From assembly GCF_041260155.1 (NCBI RefSeq), contig NC_091947.1:32994032-33058031 (forward strand): a DNA stretch of 64,000 nt, written 5' to 3'. A program made the translations under genes and the position numbers. Below the pieces are notes generated by a model. The model was not told where the DNA came from. It was given only the letters and a program-made list of their open reading frames with translations, and did no database searches. Numbering within the stretch: position 1 is the stretch's first letter; every line of letters starts with the position of its first letter. The stretch is from Ptychodera flava (taxonomy: Eukaryota; Hemichordata; Enteropneusta; Ptychoderidae). Of this stretch, positions 1 to 12,800 are shown piece after piece.

Positions 1-4
1 TGAC

Positions 5-600
5 TGTGACATGTAAGGCTTTGAATGACAGCAACTCTAGTCTGAATCGATCGACTGTCTTACCTAAAGCAAATGGTAAATGCAGTGTAAAGCTATGGCA
101 CTCGCGGTAACACACAAACTATACAGTGTTTGCATAGAACTCTTCAAATCCATCAAACATGATAAAAACTCAAATCGGCAAGTACTCTGAGTCTGTAAGA
201 ACTTCTCGAATTGATAAACCTAGCAGTAAACTCTGAAATACTCTCAAACAATGAACTAGAAAAGTTTGAATAAGTTTCACAGCAGCGATGTATACAAAGT
301 CACATGGTTTGGAAAACGCTATGTATTTCTATGGCAGTTCACTGAGGCAAATACTACAGTACGGAAAACTGTAAATATCTCAGAAATAACTTGGAAACAA
401 CTGACAAAATCACATCAGATAAAAGTTCAACATCTTACCAAAGATATCTGCATATCGATTAAACTCTGATGGCATCTGACCATGGTAGATGGCTCAGATA
501 AAAAGTAAATACGGAGCTAACTCAAACTCCAACTAAAACAAAAATGGCGGAATGTCATATAGCAAATACGCATGCGCACGTTCAATTTGCTCACGTCACA
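5..600 (-). repeat. LTR, left copy
   Basis: This is the 3' LTR relative to the minus-strand coding direction. It carries the short terminal inverted repeat TGTGAC/GTCACA and matches 1464-2046 along nearly its whole length. Confidence 0.75.
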
Positions 601-1463
601 CACTTCCCTGCTTGATGGTTGGTGTCTCAACAACCAAGCAAAAGCTACAAGCTAATTACATTTAGTTTGAGAAATCATCTGCATAATCAAAAGATTTGAC
701 TGTGCTATATTAGTCAACACTTGCGAGTCAATCTGAAAAGCAACAGTAGATTCCTTCAAAGTAGATCTGGGCAAATGAAAAGGGTTAGAATGACATCCTA
801 CATTCTCACGACTCGTACATCCATGTCTTACAGTTTCTTCTTCTGTCGGCAAGGGCTCTGGACTCTGTCTGATATCCACCTTGTCTGTGAGATTCTTCAC
901 CACTTTCTCAGTACCAGGTTGTGCAGAGCTATGAGTATTCTTGTCAGAGGGCTGCTTCCCTGCTTTGACTGAAGTACTAGGCTCACTACCATAGGTTGAA
1001 ATTACTTTCTCCTCTGGATTTCCGGTATGATCAGGTACTGCTTCTGGTGATGCAGAACATAACTGCTCCCAGCCCATACAATCAACGCCATAGTCAAATT
1101 CATCATCATCTGACTCACTACAGGACGTATCTTCAGACTTAACCACATCAGTGGGAGTACTGTCAAGTTCCATGTCTTTCGCAAGGCTTCTGGAATCCAA
1201 CATCTCTCCACGATGAACTGTCTTCTTAGGTCGTCCTCCATCGACAGGCTCAACAACATAGGTATTCCCACCTGTGTCAAGTCGATCAACCACTATATAT
1301 GGTTCTGGACTCCATACATCTTGTATTTTGTTCCGTCCTCTTGTATTTCTATTCCGCAGAAACACTCGAGCACCGACTGGTAAGTCTGTCTTATCAGCCT
1401 TACGGTCATTTCTGGCTCTCCTCCTCAGGGCTTCACGCTCTGTTTTCTTTGAGGCCATATCAT

Positions 1464-2046
1464 ATGTAAGGCTTTGAATGACAGCAACTCTAGTCTGAAT
1501 CGATCGACTGTCTTACCTAAAGCAAATGGTAAATGCAGTGTAAAGCTATGGCACTCGCAGTAACACACAAACTATACAGTGTTTGCATAGAACTCTACAA
1601 ATCCATAAAACATGATAAAAACTCAAATCGGCCAGTACTCTGAGTCTGTAAGAACTTTTTGAATCGATAAACCTCGCAGTAAACTCTGAAATACTCTCAA
1701 ACAATGAACTAGAAAAGTTTGAATAAGTTTCCTAGCAGCGATGTATACAAAGTCACATGGTTTGGAAAACGCTATGTATTTCTATGGCAGTTCACTGAGG
1801 CAAATACTACAGTACGGAAAACTGTAAATATCTCAGAAATAACTGGAAACACTGACAAAATCACATCAGATAAAAGTTCAACATCTTACCAAAGATATCT
1901 GCATATCGATTAAACTCTGATGGCATTGACCATGGTAGATGGCTCAGATAAAAAGTAAATACGGAGCTAACTCAAACTCCAACTAAAACAAAAATGGCGG
2001 AATGTCATATAGCAAATACGCATGCGCACGTTTATTTCACGTCACA
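1464..2046 (-). repeat. LTR, right copy
   Basis: This is the second copy of the same LTR, ending GTCACA at 2041-2046. Right of it the LINE endonuclease reading frame begins at once. Confidence 0.75.
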
Positions 2047-2725
2047 AAAAGAAGTGAACGGCCTGGTGTGTTAACTTCAGAGAAATCTGAGCAAGTTCAT
2101 AGGAGGAATGGATGAATGGAAAGTTACCTGTGAAGGAGATGCGAGAGCTGAATTTGTCACTAAAAATGACAGCAAGTCCACCACCACGGGACGGGCGCGG
2201 AAAAGACTGTATACAATAGCCAGGGGGTGTAATATCGGCACATTTAGCTTCATCTCCCTTGGGCTTCAACCAGGTTTCTGTAAGGAACATGAGCTGGACT
2301 TTATAATCCAAGATGAACGTTGTAATTTCTGTTCTTTTCTCTGGCTTGTTGACTGAATGGGCGTTGAATAATGCCAGGGTTAGTCGATTTGAAGACTTGG
2401 AAGAGTTTTGCTTAGTTGAGAGCGAAGTGAGACTGCTGAATTCATCAGCTGAAATCTTATTTCTTGCAATCAGATGGCCAGTGGCAATGCTCTGTGTTCT
2501 GGTAACTTCCATTGGCTGCTGTTTATATCTGCCAGCTGTACATCCTCGCTTGGTTGGTGGAATCTTGCATAATTTAAGGTCCTTTATTATCTTCCAAGTG
2601 TTGGGTTTAAGCATTGATTGACTACCATTCATCAGCATGGTGTTAATGCTAATTAAGGCAGATCTTGTATAACACAATGTGACCATGACTGCCAGGTGGA
2701 GACAAAATAGCTGAATGTACCTCAT
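2047..2725 (-). mobile_element. CR1/L2-type LINE, endonuclease fragment
   Basis: A minus-strand reading frame of about 225 codons starts with a poorly conserved leader, then shows the hallmarks of an apurinic-like endonuclease (APE) from a non-LTR retrotransposon: ALFNAHSVN, FLTETWLKP, then PPGY and RGGGLAVIF. These are the Asn, Glu and Gly-rich blocks of the EEP fold at the N-terminus of LINE ORF2. The frame stops where the LTR element begins, so the rest of the endonuclease and the reverse transcriptase are missing here. Any remainder would lie left of base 1. The clade is inferred from the endonuclease only. Confidence 0.7.
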
Positions 2726-4392
2726 GGAGATTTCTGTTTGACCTGGGTAAATTTTCTTCTGGAAATGGCTTCTTCACACAGTGGGTCTTGTGGGAAACCG
2801 TGGTTGAGTTGATATCTTGGCAATATTATACAGGTCTCAGCTGGGTTGCAACAAAAATAATGAAGCAATGAGCAAGATATCTCGGTTCAAAGAGAGAGCT
2901 CAATCGTGTGGGTGCTGCTGGAAGCGCGACCCCCTATCATTTCAATATAATTCTTATATTAATTGTTATTGTACTTGGGCCTCAGCCCAAGTACATTTGT
3001 TTTCATTCCGTGGGAAAAAACTCTGTAAGGTATAACCATTCCTGGCTGAGACCAGGGAGGGCAAAATGTCTTGGCTTCATCTTTCTTGGCATAATAAATG
3101 GCGTAATGATGTTAACTGAATGGAAGTGCTGCTCTCAGCCAGTCTTGAATAAGTGAGATGTGAATATTAATGCTTCTCTATCTGAGTTTTTGCCACAAAA
3201 TCTTCTGAATATTATCAAAATGTGCATCGAAATGCAACAATTAATGCACCCTCCGTTTCCTAGGCGATGGCACGACCCTTGCTACACCCACTGGACGAGC
3301 CAAAGTGGGAGGGGTAATTTCAGTTTGGTCGAACAAGAGGGCTCGAGACCAGAATTTAACATTTAAACTTGAAACATGTTTAATCGCTGACAAGATGTGG
3401 ACTAGTGTTAATCGAAGTAAAATTGTGAAAAGGAAAGGTTTTATATCCGGACACAATGAAAAACATTACGACTGGAAACTGTACCCCCAGTTGAGAATAG
3501 TAATGCCCACAGCGATGGAGAACACTTATCCTTGAGCTGAGAAAATCAGACCATCATTTCGAAATAGAGCTGCAGATTCGAGAAGCTCGTTCAAAATAGC
3601 TAGGTACACCCCATTTATGGGGTGGTTTCGAGTTTTGAGGGCAAATTTCGCCTCCTTCATATAGAAATCGTACGTTTGTTTTTCCAGGAGAACACACCAT
3701 TTGACACAAAATTTGCATGAAAAGGGGTCGCCAGTAAGCACGTGGTCAAATCTGGCATAAGAAACAATATGAAATGTTGGGTAAAGCCAGTCCAAAATAA
3801 ACTGATTTGAACTTTTGTGTTTTGTAATTTATACCACTGCAGTAACATTACCTTTTTTTGACAACATCACACAATATAATACGTTTTGAAACTGAATACT
3901 CCGACGTATTCTGTGTCTCCTTTGCTAAAAAATACGGTATGCCGATTACCATGTAAGGAGATGATGACGTCAAGACAGATTTGTAGTGTGTTTGGTCCTG
4001 GATGGTGCACGAAGTTTTGTCAAGGTAGCTTGTGTATTTATTTCCTAAATGGAAGAGATTAGGGTCGATCTAAACGAGGGCGAAGAATGTTATGATCCTC
4101 TAAGCGAGCTGAACTCTAACGCAAATGGTTGGATAATTTGGAGGATGTCTAGAATAATCTCGTCTCATTAAGATTATTTGGCGGTCAGTATTGGATTTCA
4201 ACTGCGTCACAAGTTTGCGAAATGAGTATTCCGTCGAACGGTCAACGAACGATATTTTAGAAATCTGGAGACATGGCACATCGCATTTTTATTTTAATAT
4301 TTTATATTTTACAAAAGATGTAAGAAGCAATGATTTTGTCGAAAATTCTGAAAAAAATATAGGAAGATTTGATCGCAAACACATTTTCACTT
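2726..4392. other. Intergenic, no gene recognised
   Basis: Several short open frames occur but none shows a recognisable domain, credible splice partners or conservation with the other paralogous parts of the window. The part next to 2725 may be the 5' untranslated end of the LINE fragment. I see nothing else. Confidence 0.4.
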
Positions 4393-4401
4393 GGGGTCAA
4401 C

Positions 4402-4722
4402 TAGCTCTGCGTACGATGCTGTGTGTTCCGCTACAGCTAATCGCCCCGCTCACAACAGCCCTGCAAAGACCCGTACGCGCACGTAGGGTCGGTGACTTCA
4501 AATCCATTTTGGGACTTGACGTAAAAAGCCAAATTACTGCCGAAATTCAGCGTTCTTGGGCCCAAGTCGTATCCCAGCCTACCTCAGCTACTCGATCGCT
4601 TCCAAAAATGACAGTCTTTTATTCACTTCTCGTAAATAACCGTCGATGTCGGCAACTCTCTCGCTAGCCCTGCGTACGATGCTGTGTGTTAGCTGTAGCA
4701 CATAGCATCGTACGCAGGGCTA
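4402..4722. mobile_element. MITE with 9-bp target duplication
   Basis: This 321-bp element has terminal inverted repeats of about 35 bp: TAGCTCTGCGTACGATGCTG at the left, and the reverse complement of TAGCCCTGCGTACGATGCTA at the right. It is flanked on both sides by the direct repeat GGGGTCAAC (4393-4401 and 4723-4731). The right end also holds a second, direct-orientation copy of the terminal repeat (from about 4664), so the last 60 bases fold into a hairpin. A 9-bp duplication is typical of Mutator-like elements; an 8-bp reading would fit hAT. No transposase is encoded. Confidence 0.75.
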
Positions 4723-5079
4723 GGGGTCAACATGGGGTCGCAGCCATGTTGCCTCAAAACTTATTTCTGTCTGCACTCAAAACTCAAAAATGTCGGATAT
4801 GAACCTGAAAAATCGATGCAATTTTGTCAAACTTCGGCGAAATTTCAGCATATAGACAAAATTTCATCTAGGTAAGGTAAATTTACTGAAATTTGATCGA
4901 CAAATAATCCTGAGCTTGAACGTGACAGCTCGCCTTCTCCGGGAAGTCAAGTATCCAGCTGCCCATACACAGTTGCCCATATGGCCAGGTTTATGAGATT
5001 GTTTTCAAGCGATGGCGGCAGACCGTACGGGCTCTGGATATGAACCTACCGCCGGTGTAGCTGTAATAACTGTTGCGTT

Positions 5080-5500
5080 GTTTTTAGTGCCCACGGACGA
5101 AGTCCTGGGGGAGTTATAGGTTTGGTCATGTCAGTCCGTCCGTCCGTCCGTTCACGCAGATATCTCAGACATGCCTGGTCAATTTCTTTCAAACTTTGCA
5201 CAAAAATAGTACCCAACCCCATACAGATGCACGTCGATTTGTTTCACAATGCGATCGAATTTGGCCGTGTTAGAGGACTTTTTAGTTTACACCTCCATAG
5301 ACTCCCATGTATATGGCAGTTCTCCATAGACTTTCATGTATAAGGCCAAGAAAAATAAAAATTTAGTTTCTCATCGTATTCATATTGCCTAAAGGATCGC
5401 AGTGACACAGTTTTTTGTCCCCACGGATAAAGTCCAGGGGGCTTATAGATTGGGTCATATCCGTCCGTGAGTCCATCAGTGAGTCCATCGGTTCACGCAG
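5080..5500. repeat. Diverged repeat, two copies
   Basis: Two related segments begin near 5090 (CCCACGGACGAAGTCC) and 5420 (CCCACGGATAAAGTCC). Each runs through a run of TCCGTCCG/GTGAGTCC and then GTTCACGCAGATATCTCAGAC. The part at about 5160-5290 also resembles the repeat at 21.1-21.4 kb. It leads directly into the 225-bp array. Confidence 0.55.
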
Positions 5501-5512
5501 ATATCTCAGACA

Positions 5513-6420
5513 TTTTGACAAAATATCATGTGACCTTGGTGACCTTTGACCTCAAATATACATTATTGTCCATAACTCAGTAACCACAAGTGCTAAACCT
5601 TTCATATTTGGTATGATGGGACACCTTATGACGCCACATATTGTACCTCATTAATTATGTGCATATCTAATTTTGAGCGAGCCAATAGAGCTAGAGGTCT
5701 GATTTTGGTATATAGGGATAAGTTAACAATATAATTTGTTTGACAAAACGTCACGTGACCTCAATGACCTTTGACCTCAAATATACATATTTGTCCACAA
5801 CTCAGTAACCACAAGTGCTACACCCTTCATATTTGGTATGATAGGACAACCTTATGACACCATATATTGTACCTCATTAATTATGCGCATATCTTATTTG
5901 AGCGAGCCAATAGAGCTAGAGGTCTGATTTTTGGTATATAGGAATAACTTAGCAATACAATTATTATGACAAAATGTGACGTGACCTCAATGACCTTTGA
6001 CCTCAAATATATATATTTGTCCACAACTCAGTACCACAAGTGCTACATCCTTCATATTTGGTATGATAAGACACCTTATGACACCACATATTGTACCTTA
6101 TTAATTATGCGCATATTACTTTTGAGCGAGCCAATAGAGCTAGAGGTCTGATTATTGGTATATAGGAATAACTTAGCAATACAATTATTTTGACAAAATG
6201 TCACGTGACTTCAATGACCTTTGACCTCAAATATATATATTTGTCCACAACTCAGTAACCACAAGTGCTACACCTTCATATTTGGTATGATGGGACACCT
6301 TATGACACCACATATTGTACCTCATTAATTATGCGCATATCTAATTCTGAGCAAGCCAATAGAGCTGGATGTCCGATTTTTGTATATAGCTACTGGATGT
6401 CCGATTTTTGGTATATAGAA
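5513..6420. repeat. 225-bp tandem repeat, about four copies
   Basis: Four copies with a period of 224-226 bp are anchored by TGACCTTTGACCT at 5540, 5765, 5991 and 6215. Each unit runs from TTGACAAAATG through TTTGTCCACAACTCAGTAAC, TTCATATTTGGTATGAT, TTATGACACCA and GAGC(G/A)AGCCAATAGAGCT to GTATATAGGAATAAC. The copies differ by scattered substitutions and small indels. Confidence 0.85.
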
Positions 6421-6845
6421 TAACTATAGGGTAGAAATCTAAATATGCCCATCTAAATATTAGACATCTACCATCGAGAACAAAAGAAATTTGCTGTAAT
6501 TTGAATATTTAAGGAGTTTAAGCAATTTCACTTTAAATAAAGAACCCCTGCCTCAAACTCCACAAAAGTTGCTAGACATATTTTGCCGTTGTCATGCCAT
6601 TGCTTCATTTAATAACCAGTTAATCAAATGCCTAATTGACAGGAGGAAATTCAAGACCATATTTGAATAGTAGTATATATTGTCCTCAACATTACTCTAT
6701 CTCGGCCCAAGTACTCATTGCCTTCAGCTATACTGCCTTGTTATTATTTTATTATTATTTATTATTATTATTTCTATATACTATTAATATTAATTATTAT
6801 TGACAAAGACTACTGATTTTTGTTATATCGAACACTGCAACCTAC
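6421..6845. other. Non-coding stretch, AT-rich
   Basis: This is an AT-rich stretch with a TTATTA-rich block near 6735-6800. From about 6786 rightward it is homologous to the region downstream of exon 3 in CLCA copies A and C. It forms part of intron 3 of CLCA copy B if that gene continues to the left. Confidence 0.4.
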
Positions 6846-9800
6846 CTTTGATATCAAGTGAACAACCAGTTGCCTCAACGCTTCCAGTGCTTGATCTATA
6901 ATATATTGGATCCCGTCCTTTTGGATACTCGTCGTAAACACCGTAACGAAGGTGACCCCACTCGTGCACGATCAACTAAAACACAGGAATAGAGTAAAAT
7001 CAATTAGAAAACAAACTGCCTAGGTAGCAAAAGATGGATAGGTGGATGATAGCATTGTTCAAATGTGCGGTATCAGATTTTGATTATCAATTTCAAAAAA
7101 CAGCATTTCAATCAGCAAACTAGAACTTTTTTATAACTGTGGTAGAAAAACATTCTGCTTATTGGCGTCTCCTTTGGATATCGGATGACATAAACACATT
7201 GATACTATCGATTTCATGCGAATGTTGCTGTAAAACATATGCGAAAACATTTATGTTTTTATTTGTTGACATTGTGGTCACCTTCTTCTTTCTGCTTCTG
7301 CTGCTCATGTCTGACAGATTTGGGCTGCCCAGATAACATCATTTTACGCTGTACGATGTACCTACCCTCCCCGCGGTTCCGTATAGACATTGCACCGATG
7401 GATCCATTATGTACTGTGGCGTGAGATGCATGTATTCGCCACCGACCCCACATTCTTGTATACCAGATACATAGGGTTCATTATCTTCTCCTTCTGCAAT
7501 TTTGATCTTACACTTGTCGTATCTTTCATAGGTCAATGGATCGTAGGTTGGCGAGTCAGACCAACTTTTCGGAACTAAGATGGTGATTTCTTTAAAGTAT
7601 GCACGATTTCTTTAAAGAAATGTGAAATTTAGCGATAATGTGATACATTAGATTTATATTAGCAATATATATTCTAATCGTAAGCCAGAAAGGAATTATC
7701 TCTATAATTAGACGATAACTCGTTTACGACTACGCTTCTGATTGTTAGCTTCAATGATTTGTCATTTCAATTCAGGCGAAGAAAAAGAAATTCTCTGCGG
7801 AGGCCATGATTGTTTCAAACGATGGGTAGGTAGATCGTATTTCATTAGTTTTTTTCTTTCAATATTGTTCTTAGTTTTGCAAAATGTATTTTGTACATAT
7901 TTTTCTCAAGTAGTACATTTAGTACCATTTACTAAATAGATTTTAGCGCGTAGCTCTTTTTAGCGAATTTGTTTCCTTACGAAGAACACGTAGTGTGTTG
8001 CAATTGTCCAAGTAATGCTGTAGGACATTTAAGAACAGCACTGATAGCATTGATATGAATGAATGAATGAATGAATGAATGAATGAATGAATGAATGAAT
8101 GAATAAATGAATGAATGAATGAATGAATGAATTTTAAAATACAAATGTTTCTCTACAAGATATTCATTTGATCATCAACAGGACAATGTTTTCATAAAAT
8201 ACGTTCATATACATATTAAGCTGAGAATACTGTACTGTACATAAATTTGCATAGTTCATCACTACCACCAAACTTTTCAGCATCTTGCGAATTATAATAC
8301 CTTTCTAAAATACATTACCAAATGTCATTGTATTATTAATGTAAGGTCATACACTTTTATGAGGAATCAATACGCGAAGTCAATTTTCGATATCCGTCAC
8401 AGACAAGTATGACTGAAGTGTGGCAGAAGCCATGTTGAATTCAGTAAATTCTTGATCGTATTTCAACTCATAACGTACGGTACCAAGTCACATGGTCAAA
8501 ATCACTCGGCTAAATCCCCACCCTTTAAAAAGAGTGGTTCATATATACATGCTAATTTAGATTTAGCTGTTGGCGCCGCAGTGCTAATGCTGTCTGCAGT
8601 GATAAACATGGGCAGTATTACATATGTGAAAATTTTATGAAAACAAACGAGCTTGCGAAATGGACGAAATCCAGTCAGTCGAGTCCGTTGAACAGATTTG
8701 TTTTCTCTCGCCGCATCTTAGAAAACATAAGTTCAGGAATATCAGAATAACAGTTTAATACAGAAAAATTAAAATTGATATGAACATCTCTGATCTATCA
8801 TGATGCAACTTAATCAAGATACAAAATTCTGTAACGAATTAGGTTGTGGAAATTTCTGTAGGATCTACTGGCAGCTGGTTCATTTTATTCCTTCGAGCGA
8901 GAGAGTTATCTTCGATGTCAACGTCATGAACGTGAACGGGCATTCGAACCGTTTAATGACAAAAGCGGAGCGTTGACGTGGAAGGTTGATGAAATAAAAG
9001 GTTATCTGAATAACTTTATCAGAATGAATAAGACGCATCGTTGTTCTGGAGATCAAAGCTAACAACGTCTGAATGTGAATGCATGACACGTCTGAATGTG
9101 AATGCATGACGTAAAGAATCTATATCCTCAAAAGTGGACAATGTGATCAGTTCGCAAACCAAAGTTGAAGAGTTATCGAACCGGTTGGGTAACTATCGTT
9201 GATTTCATGTAACCCGTTTTAGATTTTTTTCAAACTGGGGTTCTCATGAAACAAAAATAAAAGGAATTATTAGTATTACTGCATGTAAACGTATTATAAT
9301 TTCCATCTATGTATCTCTTCCCATCGGTTGGACACTAGTTCTTGATCACCGTAATAAAATAGTAACGTCTTAAAAGTGTTTATTATTTTTATTTCGGGAG
9401 CCTTCAGTTATTATGAGGTGATGGGCTGGAGGAATTGGGGAAGTCACATATTACATTGCTTTGTTGATGATGGATGCAAAGTCTGAATGAATTGTGTAAC
9501 GAAACTTCACAACAATACTGCCTTGGTTAGTGAATCACCATTAAATAAAGTACATTTATATCAATTATCCAAAGTTTATAATTGAACATATATGTTAGTT
9601 TTATATCGGAAAGACTTTGTTCAAAGTTTTCTCATAGACTCCCATGTACAGTGAATCCAAATTTTCAGTGAAATTCCAAAATCAATTTTTTGCATACATA
9701 TGCACTTGAGGCCACCCTATTTTAATCAAGCACACTTATGCCAATTATCCAACACCTATATATGCACAGATATTGCGAGTTTTATATTGGGAAATACGTA

Positions 9801-12800
9801 TTCATAGTTTTCTCGTAGACTCCCATGTATATTGGATACACATTTTCAGAGAAAATGTATTGTACACATACGCACTTGTAATATCATCCTTTTCTAATCA
9901 AGTATATTTATGTCAATTATCCAAGTCTATAAATGCACAGATATTGCTAGTTTATTTTGGAAAACACTATTCACAGTTTTCCCACAGACTCCTATGTGAA
10001 GCAAAATCATCATTTTCGATGAAGTCCAAAATTCAAATTTCTTGTACTCACATGCACTTTTTACCACCCACTTCAAGCAAAGACATTTACATAAATTATC
10101 AAACATGTATTAAACAACAGATAAAGCTAAATTTTGTAGGGTAACGCTTTTAATACTTTACTTCCACGTATTATGATTTGATATGTAAGGATGAAGCACA
10201 ATATCTTTGCTTTCAGTAGTTGCCTAAAAAGCATGCGTGAAATCTTATGACCCTTCAAAAATGCCTGCGCAAAAAATTTCGCCCCACCCCCAAAACCCCT
10301 CGTTTATTAACACATGCTATTGTACAGTCAGCAAAGTTACTGATGAAAATTTAATTCGAGTCCGGACAATAATCCATTAGTCAACAATAACAATAGTCAT
10401 TACACGTGTATGAGCATTGTAGAAACGCAGAATACTCTGCATTCTAACATGTTACATGACCGAAAGTTACAGCAAATGTGCCATTAATATCCTTGCTTAT
10501 AATATAACAAAGTTATCAGTTCTATCATGGTTATGCTGACATTTCAAATTTTTCAGTTTGGAGGAAGGAGGGAGGGGTAAGGTCACATTTTAGAAAGGGG
10601 CAACATGAGGAGGGTCATATTTTAGAAAGGGGCATGAGGGAAGGGTCACATTTTACATGATGGGCCATCCTAAATTCCCTTTGCCCACCCTCTCATAAAA
10701 ACTGAAGGCTCCCTTAGGATAGCTAAAAAATTGGATATATAAATGTCAATTTTTTCAAATGGGGATTTTTGAATACCTACATATGTGAATAGTCCAAAAC
10801 TGGGAAAAAAAGATGGGGTCACCGCGCTTGTTTTTTTACAAAATGGCATTAAAAATTCACGCTTTTTCACAAAATCACTAAAAATCAATAAAACAGGTCA
10901 TCATTTTCATATTTATATCATGATTGCATTTTTCACGTTTACACTGTAAAAGAATAAGGAAATTATAAACCTTTGCTACTTTGAAGATTTTACTTACATT
11001 AAAATTGAGTTCAAAAGTCATCATATTTATTTTTTAACCTAAATTGCAACAAATATGCCCCAAATTTTAGGAATGGGAGAGGGTAATTTATTAATTATTT
11101 ATAGTTTCTACTAATGTCAATTTTCTCAAACTTTGCCAAATAATAGCTCCTTTTGTGAATTTTTCAAAACCACATTTAGTTTAGTAGGTCACCGAGCTCG
11201 ATTTTTCACAATTTTGCAAAATCTAACTAGAATTTACAGGTTCTGGCGATAAACTATGCTCTCCCGGGTTCGTCGCGCGAGGGCGCTCTTCAAATGCTGC
11301 TGATGACCTGCAGTGGCAACCTGCAGTGGCCTTGTTCAGGCATGGTCATGATTCAAGCCTACCTGTAAACTTTAATGAGAGGGAAATGACTGAACAAAGC
11401 AAAGACTTTTAGGTTCTTCTACTTTTTTGAGTCTATATATTAATACAGCATACAAAAAATCACTTATTGGGGCGACGTCAAAAGTTCAATGTAGGATAAA
11501 AAACTTAATTCCCTTAGTTTCCCCCCAAACCCCCACCCCCCCCCCTAGAAACCTAATTGACTTATATTGAACCTGTTGCCAGGCTCTTTCTATATAAAGC
11601 AAAGCTAAGGATCAGTCAATTTAGAGGTGAAATAAAGTAATGCATCGCTAAAGCCCCACTAGCTGTACTCTTGAATTTGTTGACCTCAAATTATCTACCT
11701 ATTCTCTCCTCTCTGAAATCTATCCTGTGAAGAGATGTGAGTTTTACTGCATTAGGAAACCATCCCTTTCAGAAATATTTGACATGTTAATTAAAATTTA
11801 ACAGTCATTTTGATTTCCTGACATTTTAAAAAATTGGTAATATTACAAAGGAATCAGAACACACAGTGTCACGGCTGAAACATTCAACCTTATGCATTAC
11901 ATTGGACTACTCTGTGCAGTTTAAATGAAGATTTCAGTGCAGGTATGCATAGTATCAAGGGTTTAGCTTTTCTGCATGGGGCTGTGATTTAATGTTTGGG
12001 CAAACATTTAATCGCAGTGTAATCTTTATCTGGTTCAAAATTGCATATATAGCCCCGGCAGGTAGTTAATAATAAGTGTGTACACAGACCTAAATGACTA
12101 CATTGTCACAACTTATTTTAGTTTGAAAGTAAAATCATAAAAATAATGCTAAAAGATACAGTTAGTGTGGCTTAAGATTGGGAACACACTTTGAGTTTCA
12201 TCCAATGTAATAAACATACTAGCAACAAACTTGAAGTTTATCAATGAATGAACAAGAACAACAACAATAAAGTCCAGGTTTCTCCTTCCAGAGGCATAAA
12301 AACTATCTCAACTGTCCTGGTGGTTGTAACAACTCAGTTCACACTGCTCCATTCAGGCGGACTACACGTGCACCAGAAATTTAGAGTGCAACCATAGACA
12401 GTAGAGAAACTACCGTCTATAGTGCAACAGAAGCCAACAGCCTGCATTGTTTACACTAACTAGGCCAGGTGCAGCTCTGCACCGTGTTAAAACAACTCCC
12501 TCCGCTGGCTTCAACACGAAAGTGTGCATTTCTGCTCTATTTTTTCAAAATATTCATTCCCCTGGCAATTTTTACCTTAAATCGATTTGTAGGATAGAAA
12601 CTTTTTTAGGTCAAACCCCCCCACCCCCAAACTAAAAGAATTAAGTTTTTATCCTTCATTGAACTTTTGACGTTGCCCCTTATTGGGGGGATTAGGTTGA
12701 CTTCGCTGCAGGCTAAGTAAGTTGCCACACACTACGTGGAGCCATGAGCCGAGGCCGTGAACTTGGCGTTTCTCCAATACACGATGACAATCGTAAAGGC

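Larger units (their letters stand above)
5..2046 (-). mobile_element. Broken Ty3/gypsy-like LTR retroelement (fossil)
   Basis: Two direct repeats of about 590 bp (5-600 and 1464-2046) flank a short interior. The left copy begins TGTGAC and ends GTCACA, the TG...CA ends expected of LTRs. On the minus strand the interior (652-1458) encodes what resembles the C-terminal end of a gypsy-type integrase/pol: a basic start, then a segment with DVWSPEPYIVVDRLD and a YVVEPVDGG-like strand, then a long acidic, Ser/Thr-rich tail. No gag, protease, reverse transcriptase or integrase core is present, so the element is broken and reduced to its ends. The two LTRs look only a few percent different by eye, suggesting a fairly recent insertion. 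It lies against a LINE fragment on the same strand and probably inserted into it. The Ty3/gypsy assignment is inferred from the integrase tail alone. Confidence 0.75.

Noticed and set aside
4191-4667. 158-codon frame on the plus strand
   Set aside because: It runs through the MITE terminal repeat and shows no domain, so it is chance.
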